Assembly: GCA_034096865.1 (NCBI GenBank)
Contig: JAWQFJ010017466.1
Location: forward strand, 92,501-117,528
Reading direction: 5' to 3'
DNA length: 25,028 nucleotides
DNA from: Theodoxus fluviatilis
Taxonomy: Eukaryota > Mollusca > Gastropoda > Cycloneritida > Neritidae
The notes below the pieces were generated by a model, which saw nothing but the letters and a program-made list of their open reading frames with translations, was not told where the DNA came from and ran no database searches. Every line of letters starts with the position of its first letter. Position 1 is the first letter of the stretch. The position numbers and the translations under genes were made by a program. Below are positions 8,147 to 18,070 of this stretch, one piece after another.

Positions 8147-8435
8147 GAGAGAGAGAGAGAGGGGGGGGGAGGGGGGGGGAGGGGGGGGGGGAGAGAGGGC
8201 GTGAGGGAAGGAGAGAGAGAGAGAGAGACAGAGAGAGAGAGAAAGAAAGAGAGAGAGAGTGAGAAAGAAAGAGAGGGGGAGGGGGAGGGAGAGAGAGAGG
8301 GTGTGAGGGAAGGAGATCGAGAGAGATAAAGAAAAAGAGAGAGGGACAGAGAGAAAGAGAGAGAAAGAAAGAGAGAGAGAGAGGGGTGGGGGGAGAGGGG
8401 GGAGGGGGGAGGAGAGGCGGAGAGAGAGAAAGCAG
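8147..8435. repeat. Long polypurine tract (GA, GGGA, GAAA mix)
   Basis: About 290 bp of almost pure purine on the plus strand, with few pyrimidine interruptions. It includes G runs at 8161-8192. Mirror-symmetric GA stretches of this length can form triplex (H-DNA). Confidence 0.9.
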
Positions 8436-8437
8436 TG

Positions 8438-8440
<3 letters not shown>

Positions 8441-8480
<40 letters not shown>
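8441..8480. repeat. (TA)20 microsatellite
   Basis: An uninterrupted TA tract lies 6 bp after the polypurine tract. It could extrude as a cruciform. Confidence 0.97.
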
Positions 8481-8481
<1 letters not shown>

Positions 8482-9021
8482 ACATGTCATGTCGCTCCAT
8501 ATGGAGTGATGCATTCGAATGTATAGTTTCGAATATGCATGTAAATAAGGTGACAGACGGACATGGAGTATACTTGTCCCTATCTCCTGCAGTAAGGTCA
8601 ACATCTTCCCATAGTAGTTATCTCTTCGGAATATGATTCATCTCCTTTGCTAAGTTTTCATTCAGCAAAACTGGTGATACAGTTTGAGTCCAAACTATGT
8701 TTTGATATCAACAATTCAACTGTATTGCGAAACGTTCGAAGATATTCGAAGGTCAGGTTTATTATTTACAGAACATCTTCAAACGGCTAAATTGAATAAC
8801 TGATACACATGGCTGTATTTGTCTGACCAACACAGAGGCTTGAGGTGATATGTGACATTCCATTTCATTTTGTCATTGCTCAAGTACTAAGGTTTTTTAA
8901 TAGTGTGTTCAGTTTCTGTCTTGATTGTCTACTGCATGTTATGTTTTCTTTGATGTCCTGACAACTATTTCAATGAAACCTTCCCTAACGATGCAATACA
9001 GCGCTGAAAGATATCCAGGAG
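8481..9021. other. Unassigned AT-rich interval
   Basis: No gene was recognised. Short palindromes such as ctccatatggag near 8495 and several ttcgaa words occur without a coherent pattern. Confidence 0.4.
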
Positions 9022-9105
9022 CTCGGCTGAGATTCGAACCTAGGTTTGCCGGATGAAATGGAAGTCAGCACCGGTGCGCCGCAAGCCTGGTCACTTTCAA
9101 TCGTC
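9022..9105 (-). mobile_element. tRNA-derived SINE-like head (degenerate A and B boxes)
   Basis: On the minus strand, cggcgcaccgg (plus 9071-9081) matches a Pol III A box with one mismatch (TGGCGCANNGG expected). ggttcgaatctc (plus 9029-9040) matches a B box, GGTTCGANNC. The 30-nt gap is normal for a tRNA-type promoter. The T-arm can pair only imperfectly and no full cloverleaf can be drawn, so this is a SINE head or a decayed tRNA copy, not a working tRNA. A SINE body would continue towards lower plus coordinates; I cannot identify it. Confidence 0.45.
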
Positions 9106-9570
9106 CTGTGCTGGTGAGGAGCATCATCACTCTCAGGCAGAGTTGGAAGCGCTATAGGCACAAGAGGGAATGTGTGGTAATTCTGCTGGACTGGCAGTGG
9201 GGTGGGTGGGTAGGTGGGGGAGCCAGAGGGTAGTTGAAGGGTCAGTCCCCAGCCAAGTATGGGGTTGGGGTGTGGGGGTTGGGGGTGGGAGAAGGGAGGG
9301 GGGCCCTGTGGCTTGATTGGTGACAAAGCTAACTAGGCAAGCTGTCAATCATCCGAAGCAATGGTGTGCGTGGGTTCGTGCAAAACATGCCTTTTAGTTT
9401 GTAATGTGTAAGAGCGCTTGCTAGCATGCACATACATGTATGCATGCATGCATTCAACTTTCCTTGCCAAAAATGCACATAAATCTTTCCTGCAGCGTTT
9501 AAAAGGGATAAGAACTAAAGGGAAACAACGTTGAAAGAGCTGGTGAGATGAAAGTAGGGAGTGGAGTGAG
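9106..9570. other. Unassigned interval, G-rich at 9195-9305
   Basis: Dense GGG runs occur on the plus strand at 9195-9305 (ggggtgggtgggtaggtggg), able in principle to form a G-quadruplex. The tgcatgcatgcatg words near 9440 form a small palindrome. No gene is seen. Confidence 0.5.
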
Positions 9571-9571
9571 T

Positions 9572-9652
9572 TGGGGTGGGGTGGGGTGGGGTGGGGTGGG
9601 GTGGGGTCAGGTGAGGTGGGGTAGGTTGGTGTGGGGTGGGGTGGGGTGAGGT
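9572..9652. repeat. (GGGGT)n pentanucleotide array
   Basis: About 15 GGGGT-type units on the plus strand, with variants tcagg and gaggt in the middle. The G-rich strand has many GGGG blocks separated by one T, a strong G-quadruplex pattern. Confidence 0.9.
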
Positions 9653-9770
9653 GTCAACACAAGGAGGGGAACATTATTGAAGGTGAATACGAATAAAAGG
9701 TGTGACTTGAAGTGCTGAATTCGTGGATGGACAGTTTGACAATTTGTAGATGCCTAGTGGGTGCTTGAAC

Positions 9771-9804
<34 letters not shown>

Positions 9805-9853
9805 GAGACAGACAGAGACAGACAGAGAGAGACAAAGACAGAGACAGAGAGAG
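9771..9853. repeat. GA/GACA microsatellite
   Basis: A GA tract passes into GACA and GAGACA units. Confidence 0.95.
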
Positions 9854-11462
9854 CACTGCTTGACTATCAATTATACGCTCAGTTCTTGTCAGTCATGACA
9901 ATCCTGTTTAAGTGTTCTGGCCAACCTCGGATGCAAATTACAATGATTCTTTTCTTTTCTCTACAGTTTCGCCTGCTCAGCAACTGTGCAGACTGCCTTC
10001 GCTTTTACCATAATTATGGCACAACGTATTTTTTGTTCGGTTTCTTTATGATTTTTTTTTTGGGGGGGGGGGGCGGGGGAGGGGGGCGGGGGGATTGGGG
10101 AGGGATGGGGTTAGGTGAGAGCAAATGTTGATGGAGACTGGGGACTCCATTCATATAAACAAGATAATGAGCTGTGACATATAAAAACTGAAGACTGCAT
10201 ACATAAACTGCGTGTAGTTTATACTAAATTGCGAGCGAATTCGAAGAATAAATCTCAGAAAAATTATGCTTTCTCTTTCTTCCAGACAGTGTCAAGGTTT
10301 ATACTGCCATTCATAACAAACAGCTGTTACATTCCTCTTGTGACAGCTTGTGCTTTTCTCGTGTTTCCATTTACTTTGAACTCTCACCATTAAGAATTAC
10401 AATTCGCTTATGCAAAATGAAAGCGCAGAGTATCAGAGAATCGCTTCAAACTTCTTGTAAATTGAAAATATGTAGATAAACAGATTGGGCTGTATTTATA
10501 AAAAAGTTAATCAAAATCTAAGAAATTACCACTTTTTAAAATACAGAAAACGCCAGGCAGGAAGTGACTGTGCTGTGCGTGTGATTTTTGTTACGATACA
10601 CGATGGAAACTCATCAATCCCTCCTTCTATTTCACTCCATTTCGTTCTAGTTCGTTCCTTGTCATTTATCTCCCTACTTGAGATGTTGGTGATGGTATGG
10701 CTTGCAAAACCACTTGTTGAGGCTCATCGATTTCAAAACCAAGTTATAAACTCCGCGAGTGGTCGAGTTGAGGACGCTTTCAAAGCGAGCTGGAAAACAT
10801 TGTGAAAACCGTCTAGAGCGACTTCTCTTCATTTATCTCCAGGCGGCTCTTTTCCCAACAACGCACGGGAGTAGATGACTGGTAGAAGGTGGAGACAGGA
10901 AGCTGCTTCCACGAACACTTCAGAAAAAGCTTTTCACGAGTTGTCTATTTCTCCACTTCTGGCCTCTCTCCTGCGTGGCCACTTACTCCTGCACGTAGTC
11001 TCAGCTCGAAAGTAGTTCCGGCAGAGTCGTCCAGGGGTCGGGAGGGTGAAAATAGGCAGAATCTGGCGCGACATGGCGGCAGGTTCCGTCGCCGTAGTTT
11101 TTATCAATAACGGGTGAAGCTTTATATTCTAACTCCATCCCACGTTTGACTCTCAACGGGTGGTCCCTACGCCCTAACTCCAGGGCCCGACACTGATGTT
11201 GGACGCAAACGTGACAAAAAGTAACGCGTCCGTGTTTAGGTGAAACTCCCCGGACAGGCTAAGTCAGTCAGGCGGGGTGGCGGGTGCGGCCTAGGCTGAG
11301 CGCTATCGGTAAAACCCGATCAGCATTACCAGAATACCAGATTTCTAAACCGGTCCTATATTTTCCTATATTTTACTATTATATATTATACTTTTACTAC
11401 TGTTGCTAGAGCACCGAAGTAGCTTGGTACTTGCCGGGCATCTTATTGTAAGCTCTCTTTTC
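9854..11462. other. Unassigned interval; AT-rich left half, GC-richer right half
   Basis: T10 followed by G12 sits at 10052-10073, with further G runs to 10096. From about 10700 the composition becomes GC-richer with more CpG. The right part has gacatggcggcagg (near 11070, YY1-like) and an AT-only stretch, tattatatattatac (near 11380). The longest frames (10485-10805 and 10889-11110) do not begin with ATG and show no motif. No gene is supported. Confidence 0.4.
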
Positions 11463-11521
11463 ATTGGTCAGTTGCGCGCGCTGGATTCTGATGATTGGTC
11501 AGTTGCGCGCGCTGGATTCTG
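11463..11521 (+). promoter_or_regulatory. Duplicated inverted-CCAAT element, promoter candidate
   Basis: A 28-bp sequence starting attggtcagttgcgcgcg is repeated exactly at 11463 and 11494 (period 31). Each copy has ATTGG, the inverse CCAAT recognised by NF-Y, and a gcgcgcgc core. Tandem CCAAT boxes in a CpG-bearing region are a common proximal-promoter design. The direction is not fixed, because NF-Y sites act in both orientations. Confidence 0.35.
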
Positions 11522-11577
11522 CCTGTTGTCGTGGTGTCGGTGGTCAAGGATGTGAAGCTATGTGATTGCTACAAAGC

Positions 11578-11615
11578 ATGGTGCTACTGCGGCTGTTGCA
11601 CTTTGCAGAGAGCAG
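11578..11615 (+). CDS. Speculative first coding exon, 12 residues and a split codon before a GT donor
   Basis: An ATG in good context (aagcATGg) opens MVLLRLLHFAES, a short hydrophobic run like the start of a signal peptide. After two further bases comes agcag|gtaac, a fair splice donor (GT at 11616-11617). Two minimal atg-tga words stand just upstream (near 11550 and 11560), which would act as start-stop upstream frames. The link to the duplicated CCAAT element 60-115 bp upstream is the main support. No acceptor or second exon has been identified, so this is a lead, not a gene call. Confidence 0.12.
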
Positions 11616-11841
11616 GTAACCCCATTTCACATCAGAAGACCATGTCACTCTACGGCAATGGTCTCCTTGGTTTGAGGCGCTCTCAGGATTTGCACGGGGA
11701 AGGAGGGGAAGGAAGGCAGGACAGAGTCTGCATCTCCATAACAAATTTCACATCAACGAATCAGTGACTTCGTACGCAAGGGTCAAAGCGTTAGCCAAAA
11801 ATAGTATGGAAACTGTCATGGCGTCGGTATGGCGCTCTTCT

Positions 11842-11850
11842 GGCGGGAAA
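11842..11850 (-). promoter_or_regulatory. E2F-type site
   Basis: ggcgggaaa is the reverse complement of TTTCCCGCC, a textbook E2F motif. A single 9-mer in 25 kb has an appreciable chance of arising at random. Confidence 0.15.
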
Positions 11851-11991
11851 GGTGGGTCGCGATGCCCCAGGCGTAAAGTTTACACTGCACGCTTGATCGA
11901 TTTCTGACCTCTTCTCACGGTAAACGAGATGGGTTCACAGGATGTGGGCGCCTCTCTCGAAAATATTATAAACATTGATGTCTGTTACTTT

Positions 11992-11994
<3 letters not shown>

Positions 11995-12056
<62 letters not shown>

Positions 12057-12076
12057 CTCTCTCTCTCTCTCTCTCT
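11995..12076. repeat. (CT)n microsatellite
   Basis: About 40 CT units with one T-rich interruption at 12052-12056. Confidence 0.97.
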
Positions 12077-12462
12077 TCATTTTCATTTTCCTGTCGACTT
12101 ATATCGTTGTGAGTTGCACATACCTACTACTAAAATCGTATGAAGATAGTGCAATACGGTTGAGCATATGGCTACACACTTAAGCCTTGTTTCCCACCAC
12201 CACAGAGCCATCGGAAGCTTGTGGTATTCCTGTTTTCCTGTTTGGCTTCTCTTTCGCTTCCAAGGAAGTGTTTGTGCAGAGAGGATCTTTCTATAAATTT
12301 CTCACAGACTAATTTTATTCACTCTTCTCTTTTCCTTTTTTCACATTGCTTCTTTCTGGGCTTGTGCTAAACAGTTTTGGGGACTCTACATGCCTTCCAG
12401 AACATTTCGAGCTTCATCTCATTGTCTGAACTTTTAAATTCTGAGGTGAATTGCAAGATTTT
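12077..12462. other. Unassigned T-rich interval
   Basis: No gene or element was recognised. Confidence 0.4.
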
Positions 12463-12502
12463 CACACACACACACAAACGCGCGCGCGCGCGCGCGCGCA
12501 CT
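12463..12502. repeat. (CA)n(CG)n tract, Z-DNA candidate
   Basis: A short CA tract is followed by about ten uninterrupted CG units (12479-12499). (CG)n is the strongest known Z-DNA-forming sequence. Unmutated CpGs suggest weak methylation-driven decay here. Confidence 0.9.
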
Positions 12503-13937
12503 CCGTTTCGAGAGGTGGGATGAGAGAAGACAGATCCCACAAAACTATGGAAATGCATTAAAGAAAGCTGCACATGAAATTCTTGTTTACAAGAGGTATC
12601 GTTCCACCATGGAGATAATTGCATTTCTGCTTTCTTAAGCCGTTCCAGAGCGGTCTGCTAATTGTCACGTCGCAGTTTCATTTCCGCAGTCTCGATCAGA
12701 TCAGCTCCTCGTGAAAAACCCTTTGGATAACTGCACAGGAGTCGGTGTCTGTCTTGCATAACTGGAGTAGGGCAATCGTGATGAAATGGTTACATAACAA
12801 GGCGTTGCCTGAGGGAGCTTATGACTGACCCACATCGAGGGCTGCTCCCTGATGAAAACAACACATCGTGCAAGAGGGAGAAGATAATTATATGCACTGC
12901 ACTAACTCAGACCCACTGACCGTTCAAACTTTCCCTCTGCGTACCGCACTGCTACTGTTTGTAACAGTCCTGCTTAGTGCACAAAGGCCTTGACCTTCTT
13001 GTGGAAAGTGGACAATGGCTGTTTGTATTGACTTGGAGCTACCATGTAACGTCCATGGAGCTACTGACCCAGCTGGCCTAGATTCTGACTAAAGGAAAGG
13101 ATATGGGACGATTTTTCATGCGCGCTCTGTGCACCATCTACGTTTTGATGTGAACTCATTCTATTGTCTGTCTGTGTATTGGGTCGTAGTCATTGACAAT
13201 TTGCTTACCTTGCAAGATACGAAGAGAACGAACATGAGATGAATTTGCACCCACACTCAAAATGTGCACACTCTGTTTTGATGTAATCTATTTCCATTAC
13301 CTGCTTGTGTACAAAACTGAGAGTCAACGACTTTTGCATGTGCTCAATATAACTCACATCTGGCACAGACGCTCTGGATCTCCATCATGTATAACAGACC
13401 AAATATAGCAGTCTCGGAGATTAATGTAGATGTCCTCTTGGTTTATATTCTAATTTCAACATTCGTCACCTCTGGACACGCGGTCGATCAAGCACTTTTA
13501 AAATCCTAGTTCCTATATCAAAATGAAAAACCGTGGGGAAAAGTGTAGACAATCCTGTTGAGGGTGCCTGAGTGCGTGCGAGGGATGTTCCAATTATCAA
13601 CGCTGTTGTCTTCAGCCCTCGAACTATGTCTCTTTGTGGCTTTGACATGGTACATTGTTTTCCTAACTTTTCAAATTGTGTCGTTACACTTAGAATGTTT
13701 TCCTGGTGTTTGTTTAGACGTCAACTGGCTGCAACTGATCAAAATCCTAAACTAAAGCATCGATCTGTCTTTGATTTTGAAGTGTCTCTTTAGGGAGCAG
13801 CAGTGCTCTTCCGTCGAAAGAAGTGAAAGCGGCCACAGAAGACTGGTTGAAAGAGTTGGATAAATTATTTAATTTGGAAGGTATTCAGCCGCAGCTCGAG
13901 CAATATACATTATGTTTGGCAGTTGTCAGTGACCTTT
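12503..13937. other. Unassigned unique interval
   Basis: AT-rich unique sequence. The open frames on both strands around 13466-13793 are short and carry no motif. Two weakly similar stretches with gttttgatgt occur near 13140 and 13275; they are too diverged to call a repeat. No gene is supported. Confidence 0.4.
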
Positions 13938-13957
13938 AAAAAAAGGGGGGGGGGGGG
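13938..13957. repeat. A7-G13 homopolymer junction
   Basis: Seven A followed directly by thirteen G. Similar A-to-G junctions occur at 20944-20964, and a T10-G12 junction at 10052-10073. Confidence 0.9.
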
Positions 13958-14117
13958 TTTCCTGCTAGCATATTGGCTAGTTTATCAGACGCAATTTATG
14001 GAACAACCTACGTCTAAAATTGGTACGTTTGCTGCTGTTTTCCCCCGGATACTCCTCTCCTCCCTCTCTACCCTCCATCCCGCCTGGTCGTCACAGATGG
14101 CTCGAGGCCTTGGACTA

Positions 14118-14160
14118 AAGGGAAAGGGGAAAGGGGAAAGGGGAAAGGGAAAAGGGGAGG
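14118..14160. repeat. (GGGGAAA)n heptanucleotide repeat
   Basis: About six units of ggggaaa type, all purine on the plus strand. Confidence 0.9.
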
Positions 14161-14572
14161 AGATGAAACCTAAGGGATGCTTAAAGGAACCTCTATCAGG
14201 ATTGTCCTTGGCTACTGATCACCATGTCACTTCTGCACCCGAGCGCTACAACCACCGTACCCCTCCACATACCCCCCCCCCTCCCCCTTCCCCCCTCCAG
14301 CTCCACTTTACCTCCATCAGCTCCTCCGCCCCATGGATCATCGAGGGATGTGGGTGTCCCACATGTACAGACAGATCGCCAGCATTGCCTGGAAACGTGA
14401 ATAATGAGGTTGACTTCCAGCTGTCTAGGCCGTTCACCCTGGCAAAAAAATCTCAGGCGGGCAGACGCGCACACGAGCGCACAGCCGGAGAAGACGCGAC
14501 AGAGATAATTCAGCTTGGCAACGACATTTGCACTTGGAGATTGGTGCCGTTGACAAGCGCTCTTGCAAATAT

Positions 14573-15080
14573 TCGTGCAGCAGCAGCAACAACAACAGTA
14601 ACAGCAGCAATAACAGCAGCAAGCAAGCTGCAGTAGCCAATAGCAGCAGTAACAACAGCAGAAGCAGCAGCAATAACGGCAGCAAGCAAGCAAAAGCAAT
14701 AACAGCTGCGGTAGCCAATAGCAGCAGTAACAACAGCAGAAGCAGCAGCAATAACGGCAGCAAGCAAGAAAAACCAATAACAGCTGCAGTAGCCAATAGC
14801 AGCAGTAACAACAGCAGAAGCAGCAGCAATAACGACAGCAAGCAAGCAAAAGCAATAACAGCTGCAGTAGCCAATAGCAGCAGCAGCAACAACAGAAGCA
14901 GCAGCAGCTACAACAACAAAATATGTAGCAGCAACAGCAGCAACTGCAGCAGCAAGGGAGCAGGTAATAAACAAGCAAAAAGCAACACTTTAACAACAGC
15001 TGCAGCAGCAAGAACAGTGTCAATAGTTGCAGCAACTGCAGAAGCTGCAGCAGCAGCAGTAACAACAACAACAGCTAAAG
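14573..15080. repeat. CAG/CAA/TAA-rich triplet array with a 78-bp higher-order unit
   Basis: The marker gtagccaa occurs at 14633, 14711, 14789 and 14867, exactly 78 bp apart, which defines about four copies of a 26-triplet unit. Less ordered CAG/CAA triplets flank it. Plus-strand reading from the ATG at 14528 gives a 188-residue Ser/Asn/Ala-rich frame with a 26-residue repeat. The Leu/Cys-rich minus-strand frames are equally open. Differences between units include Gly-to-Asp, Ala-to-Glu and Ala-to-Pro changes and only one clear silent change, so there is no sign of protein-level constraint. I call it a repeat, not a gene. Confidence 0.85.
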
Positions 15081-15094
15081 TAGTAGTTATCTAA

Positions 15095-15921
15095 GAGTCT
15101 GGTAAGGTTGTGATGAAGACACAGGGGCAACTGCAATTTTGTTGACAAACAAAAATGACCACGAGAATCGCTTGCAGATGTGGACATTCTTGGTTTAATA
15201 AGGATAACACGTTGCTGAATATGCTACATGATCTGCTTACACATTTGTGTTGTCCTATTCGTGAAATAGGCGTGATAAGATCTAGGACCCTGTTTGTAAG
15301 GGTTCTTGAACACTTCTAAAATGACAGATACGCCACTTTGTACTCAACTATTTGACTTCGGGACTTTCACATCTAGTTGACACTTTGCCGCTCGGTGCAC
15401 GGTGTCGTTTAAAAAATACATTCTAATTTAAATAATAACTCATAAAGGCTGGCATATTTCTATTTTAACTCTTATTTACAAGTGCACAATACATTGACAA
15501 TGATAATAAACCACAGATCTCAAATATAGAGCAATGTTTAGAAAGTAATGCATTTTACAAATTCAACATGCAATTTCATGTCGAGAAAAGGAAAAATGTC
15601 TATTTAAAAAGCTAGAAATGCTACCACAATTACTTATAGTGTGCTTAGTTATCAAACTGATAAATGTAATAATCAAAGAGTTCATTTGAAAACGTTGAGC
15701 CTTATATTGACTGCTCGATTGCAGAGTGACAATGCTTTCCCCTTGCGTCTCCTGTGAGGATCCAGTCACACCTTTTTAACGTAGCAAAGCGACTCGCTTT
15801 TCTCGGAGAGGCTCCTGATACAAGACGCCTGTTTTGCCTCAGATCGTTTCTCAAAATCCCATTTTTCTCTATTAAAAACCGTCCCTGCATTAGAAAAGAC
15901 TGTTGAGCGCCCGTTTTGCAG
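15095..15921. other. Unassigned AT-rich interval
   Basis: Unique AT-rich sequence with no gene or element recognised. Confidence 0.4.
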
Positions 15922-16027
15922 GAGCTGCAGCGAAGACCATCAGTTCCAGAAAAAATGTCAACGCTGACCCTGCCGCCAAATTCCTCCCGCCGACTTTGAA
16001 TTCCGCAACTTGCCGCATTGCAAACAG
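15922..16027 (+). CDS. Speculative 106-bp internal exon
   Basis: cgttttgcag (AG at 15920-15921) and aaacag|gtgcgt (GT at 16028-16029) would bound a 106-bp exon. One of three frames is open throughout; it begins after two bases and includes the words SSRKNVNADPAAKFLPP. The donor is strong and the pyrimidine tract before the acceptor is weak. A 34-codon open frame is not rare by chance, and no domain is recognised. Confidence 0.1.
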
Positions 16028-16729
16028 GTGCGTCGCCCAGAGAGAACTTTGGGGCAAGCTGCCGAATTGAGTGGGTCGATGTCAGAAGTCAGGAAATCAC
16101 TCAGACTGTTTGAAAAAAAGGGGGAAGAGAGGGGAGGGGAAAAGAGGGGTAGGGAAGGTGATGGAGAGAGGAAGGGGAGGGGGGGGGATAGTCGTCTAGA
16201 AATGTACCTGGCCTTGACATTCTAGAGGTCTGTCCCAGTTGGAAGGGCGAAGGCAAGCAGTTCTTGGAGCCAAACTATGGAAGTGCAGAGAAACTAGGCT
16301 GACGTTCCTGCTCGTCTTGCCAGAGGCGTGGCAGTGCTGTGAAAGCCAACTGTTTTTGTACGTGTGTAAACTCTGTCCATGTGCCAATGTTGCCTTCGTT
16401 GCCGATATCGACTTCATTTGCAGCAGCTACAAGTGCAACTGCAGCTGCAACATCCACAAAAATAGAGCATCAACAGCAGCAGTTAAACAAACAAACAAAC
16501 AAGAAATACAGTGCCGGTAACACCAAAACTTGTATAGATAAATAACAATGAGTGATTAATCGAAAATGCAGAAGAAGGAAGGACGGAAGGATGGCAAATA
16601 TGGACGCCTGAAATGTACTAGAATGCAAAAGAGGGTTAGGAAGAGAATGTGGCAAACGGCAGGAGGTGTGCTATCGGAGTAAGGGGGCTGGGCGGGAGAG
16701 AGGGGAGTGGGGAAGCGTGGTGAAGGCAT

Positions 16730-16730
<1 letters not shown>
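16028..16730. other. Unassigned interval with a purine-rich patch
   Basis: Positions 16110-16195 are GA-rich. Near 16465-16500, cagcagcag and (AAAC)n words occur. Short frames on both strands lack motifs. No gene is supported. Confidence 0.4.
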
Positions 16731-16804
<74 letters not shown>

Positions 16805-16935
16805 CAGAGATAGAGACAGAGACAGAGACAGAAAGAGACAGAGTGACAGAGAGACAGAGAGAGAGAGAGACAGAGAGAGTCAGAAAGAGACAGAGAGAGA
16901 CAAAGAGATAGAGACAAGTGAGACAGAGAGATGCG
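16731..16935. repeat. (GA)n then GACA/GATA compound microsatellite
   Basis: About 33 GA units to 16798, followed by gagaca, gagata and gaaaga variants. A short gcgcgcgcacacacacg stretch follows at about 16941. Confidence 0.95.
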
Positions 16936-17009
16936 CGAGAGCGCGCGCACACACACGTTCAGACAAAAGGGCAGGGAGGACAGTAACCAGTCAAGGCCAG
17001 CGGTCATCC

Positions 17010-18005
17010 CCACCAGATGGGGTGTTGTCAACGCCCGACCCTGTCCCCTACCCTTTGACCCATCCCTCTCCTCTCCTCCCTAGTGGTCAATTGCTCTTGT
17101 CCCTACCCCAACATCCCACTCCACTCTTTCCCCTAAGACTTCCTTTACTCTCCTGTGCTGCCCCTCACCATTCCCCCAAACCCCACCTCCTGTGCTGCCC
17201 CTCACCATTCCCCCACACCCACCCACCCCACTCCTGTGATACCCCTCACCATTCCCCCAAACTCCACCTCCTGTGCTGCCCCTCACCATTCCCCCACACT
17301 CCACCCATTCCATTCCCAGCCCCAGCTCTTCTTTCACGACCCCTTCTCTTGTGTTGTCTCCACTGTTGTCTTGTTCCTTTTCTTGTTCCTTTCATCTCAG
17401 CGTCTCGAACAGGGACATTCCTCGTGTTCCTGACAAGCTGACCCCCCCTCATCCCCACCCCCCTTTTTCTCTCTCTCTCTCTCTCACCCCCTCCCAAACA
17501 GATACCCCGCCTCTCATACTCACCTTCCGACCCCATCCCCTCGCCCCAGGTCCAGGACCCCTTGGGAGAGAGTGACAGGATTCCTGTGGTCAGTGTCTTC
17601 CATTCCAAAAAGCCCCCCCACACACACACACATCCCTGGCGCCCCATCTCGACCCCCTTCACCTCTTCCCCTTTATCTTCCTCCCCCTCCCCGACCTTGA
17701 CTTCCTGTGCACTTTTCCCGCCTTACTCTCCCCTCTAACACCAACCATACCCCCCTCTCACCTCCTCCCCCTTCAGCACATCACCCCCACTTCACTCCTC
17801 CAATTTTCACAACTCTACTCGGCACTATTACACGATCTTTTGAGTTGTCTTTTCATCCTTCTTCAATCTGTCTTTCTTCCTCCCTTTTTGCTTTTCTCGC
17901 CTCCGTCGCCTTTCCTGTCCTTTCTTAGGGAACGTCATCACCCTTCTTTCAACTGAACTTCGATCTGGTCTCTAAAGAAGTTACCTTGCATTTTCCGTAA
18001 CCTGA
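17010..18005. other. C-rich, pyrimidine-skewed block without supported gene
   Basis: The plus strand is rich in ccctcc, cccc and ctctct words for almost 1 kb. Proline/serine-rich frames on the plus strand and Gly/Glu-rich frames on the minus strand reflect this skew. It resembles the later C-rich block at 19880-20790 in style. Confidence 0.6.
17151..17307. repeat. 37-bp imperfect tandem repeat, 4 copies
   Basis: Copies start with tcctgtg at 17151, 17188, 17232 and 17269. Spacing is 37, 44 and 37 bp, the third copy being preceded by an insertion of cccacc type. Each copy contains cccctcaccattcccccac or a close variant. Confidence 0.85.
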
Positions 18006-18010
18006 CATCA

Positions 18011-18070
18011 TGAATGAATGAATGAATGAATGAGGTTTTACGGTCTATCAGCCTTTGTAGGCTATGTAAG
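18011..18070. mobile_element. (TGAA)6 joined to a ggttttacgg dispersed-repeat fragment
   Basis: Six TGAA units (18011-18033) run straight into ggttttacggtctatcagcc and taggctatgtaaggccat. From memory, molluscan genomes hold many copies of a similar sequence with a tetranucleotide tail and the words ggttttacgtc and ggctat. I cannot confirm the family or its far end from this window. Confidence 0.3.

Noticed and set aside
7996..8604. 202-codon Ser/Leu/Pro-rich minus-strand frame
   Set aside because: It is a translation of GA, GGGA and TA microsatellites.
9572..9652. Interstitial telomeric repeat
   Set aside because: The unit is GGGGT and not TTAGGG or another known animal telomere repeat.
14196..15071. 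291-codon Leu/Cys-rich minus-strand frame resembling membrane segments
   Set aside because: The hydrophobic runs are CTG/TTG readings of the triplet array; the rest is C-rich DNA.
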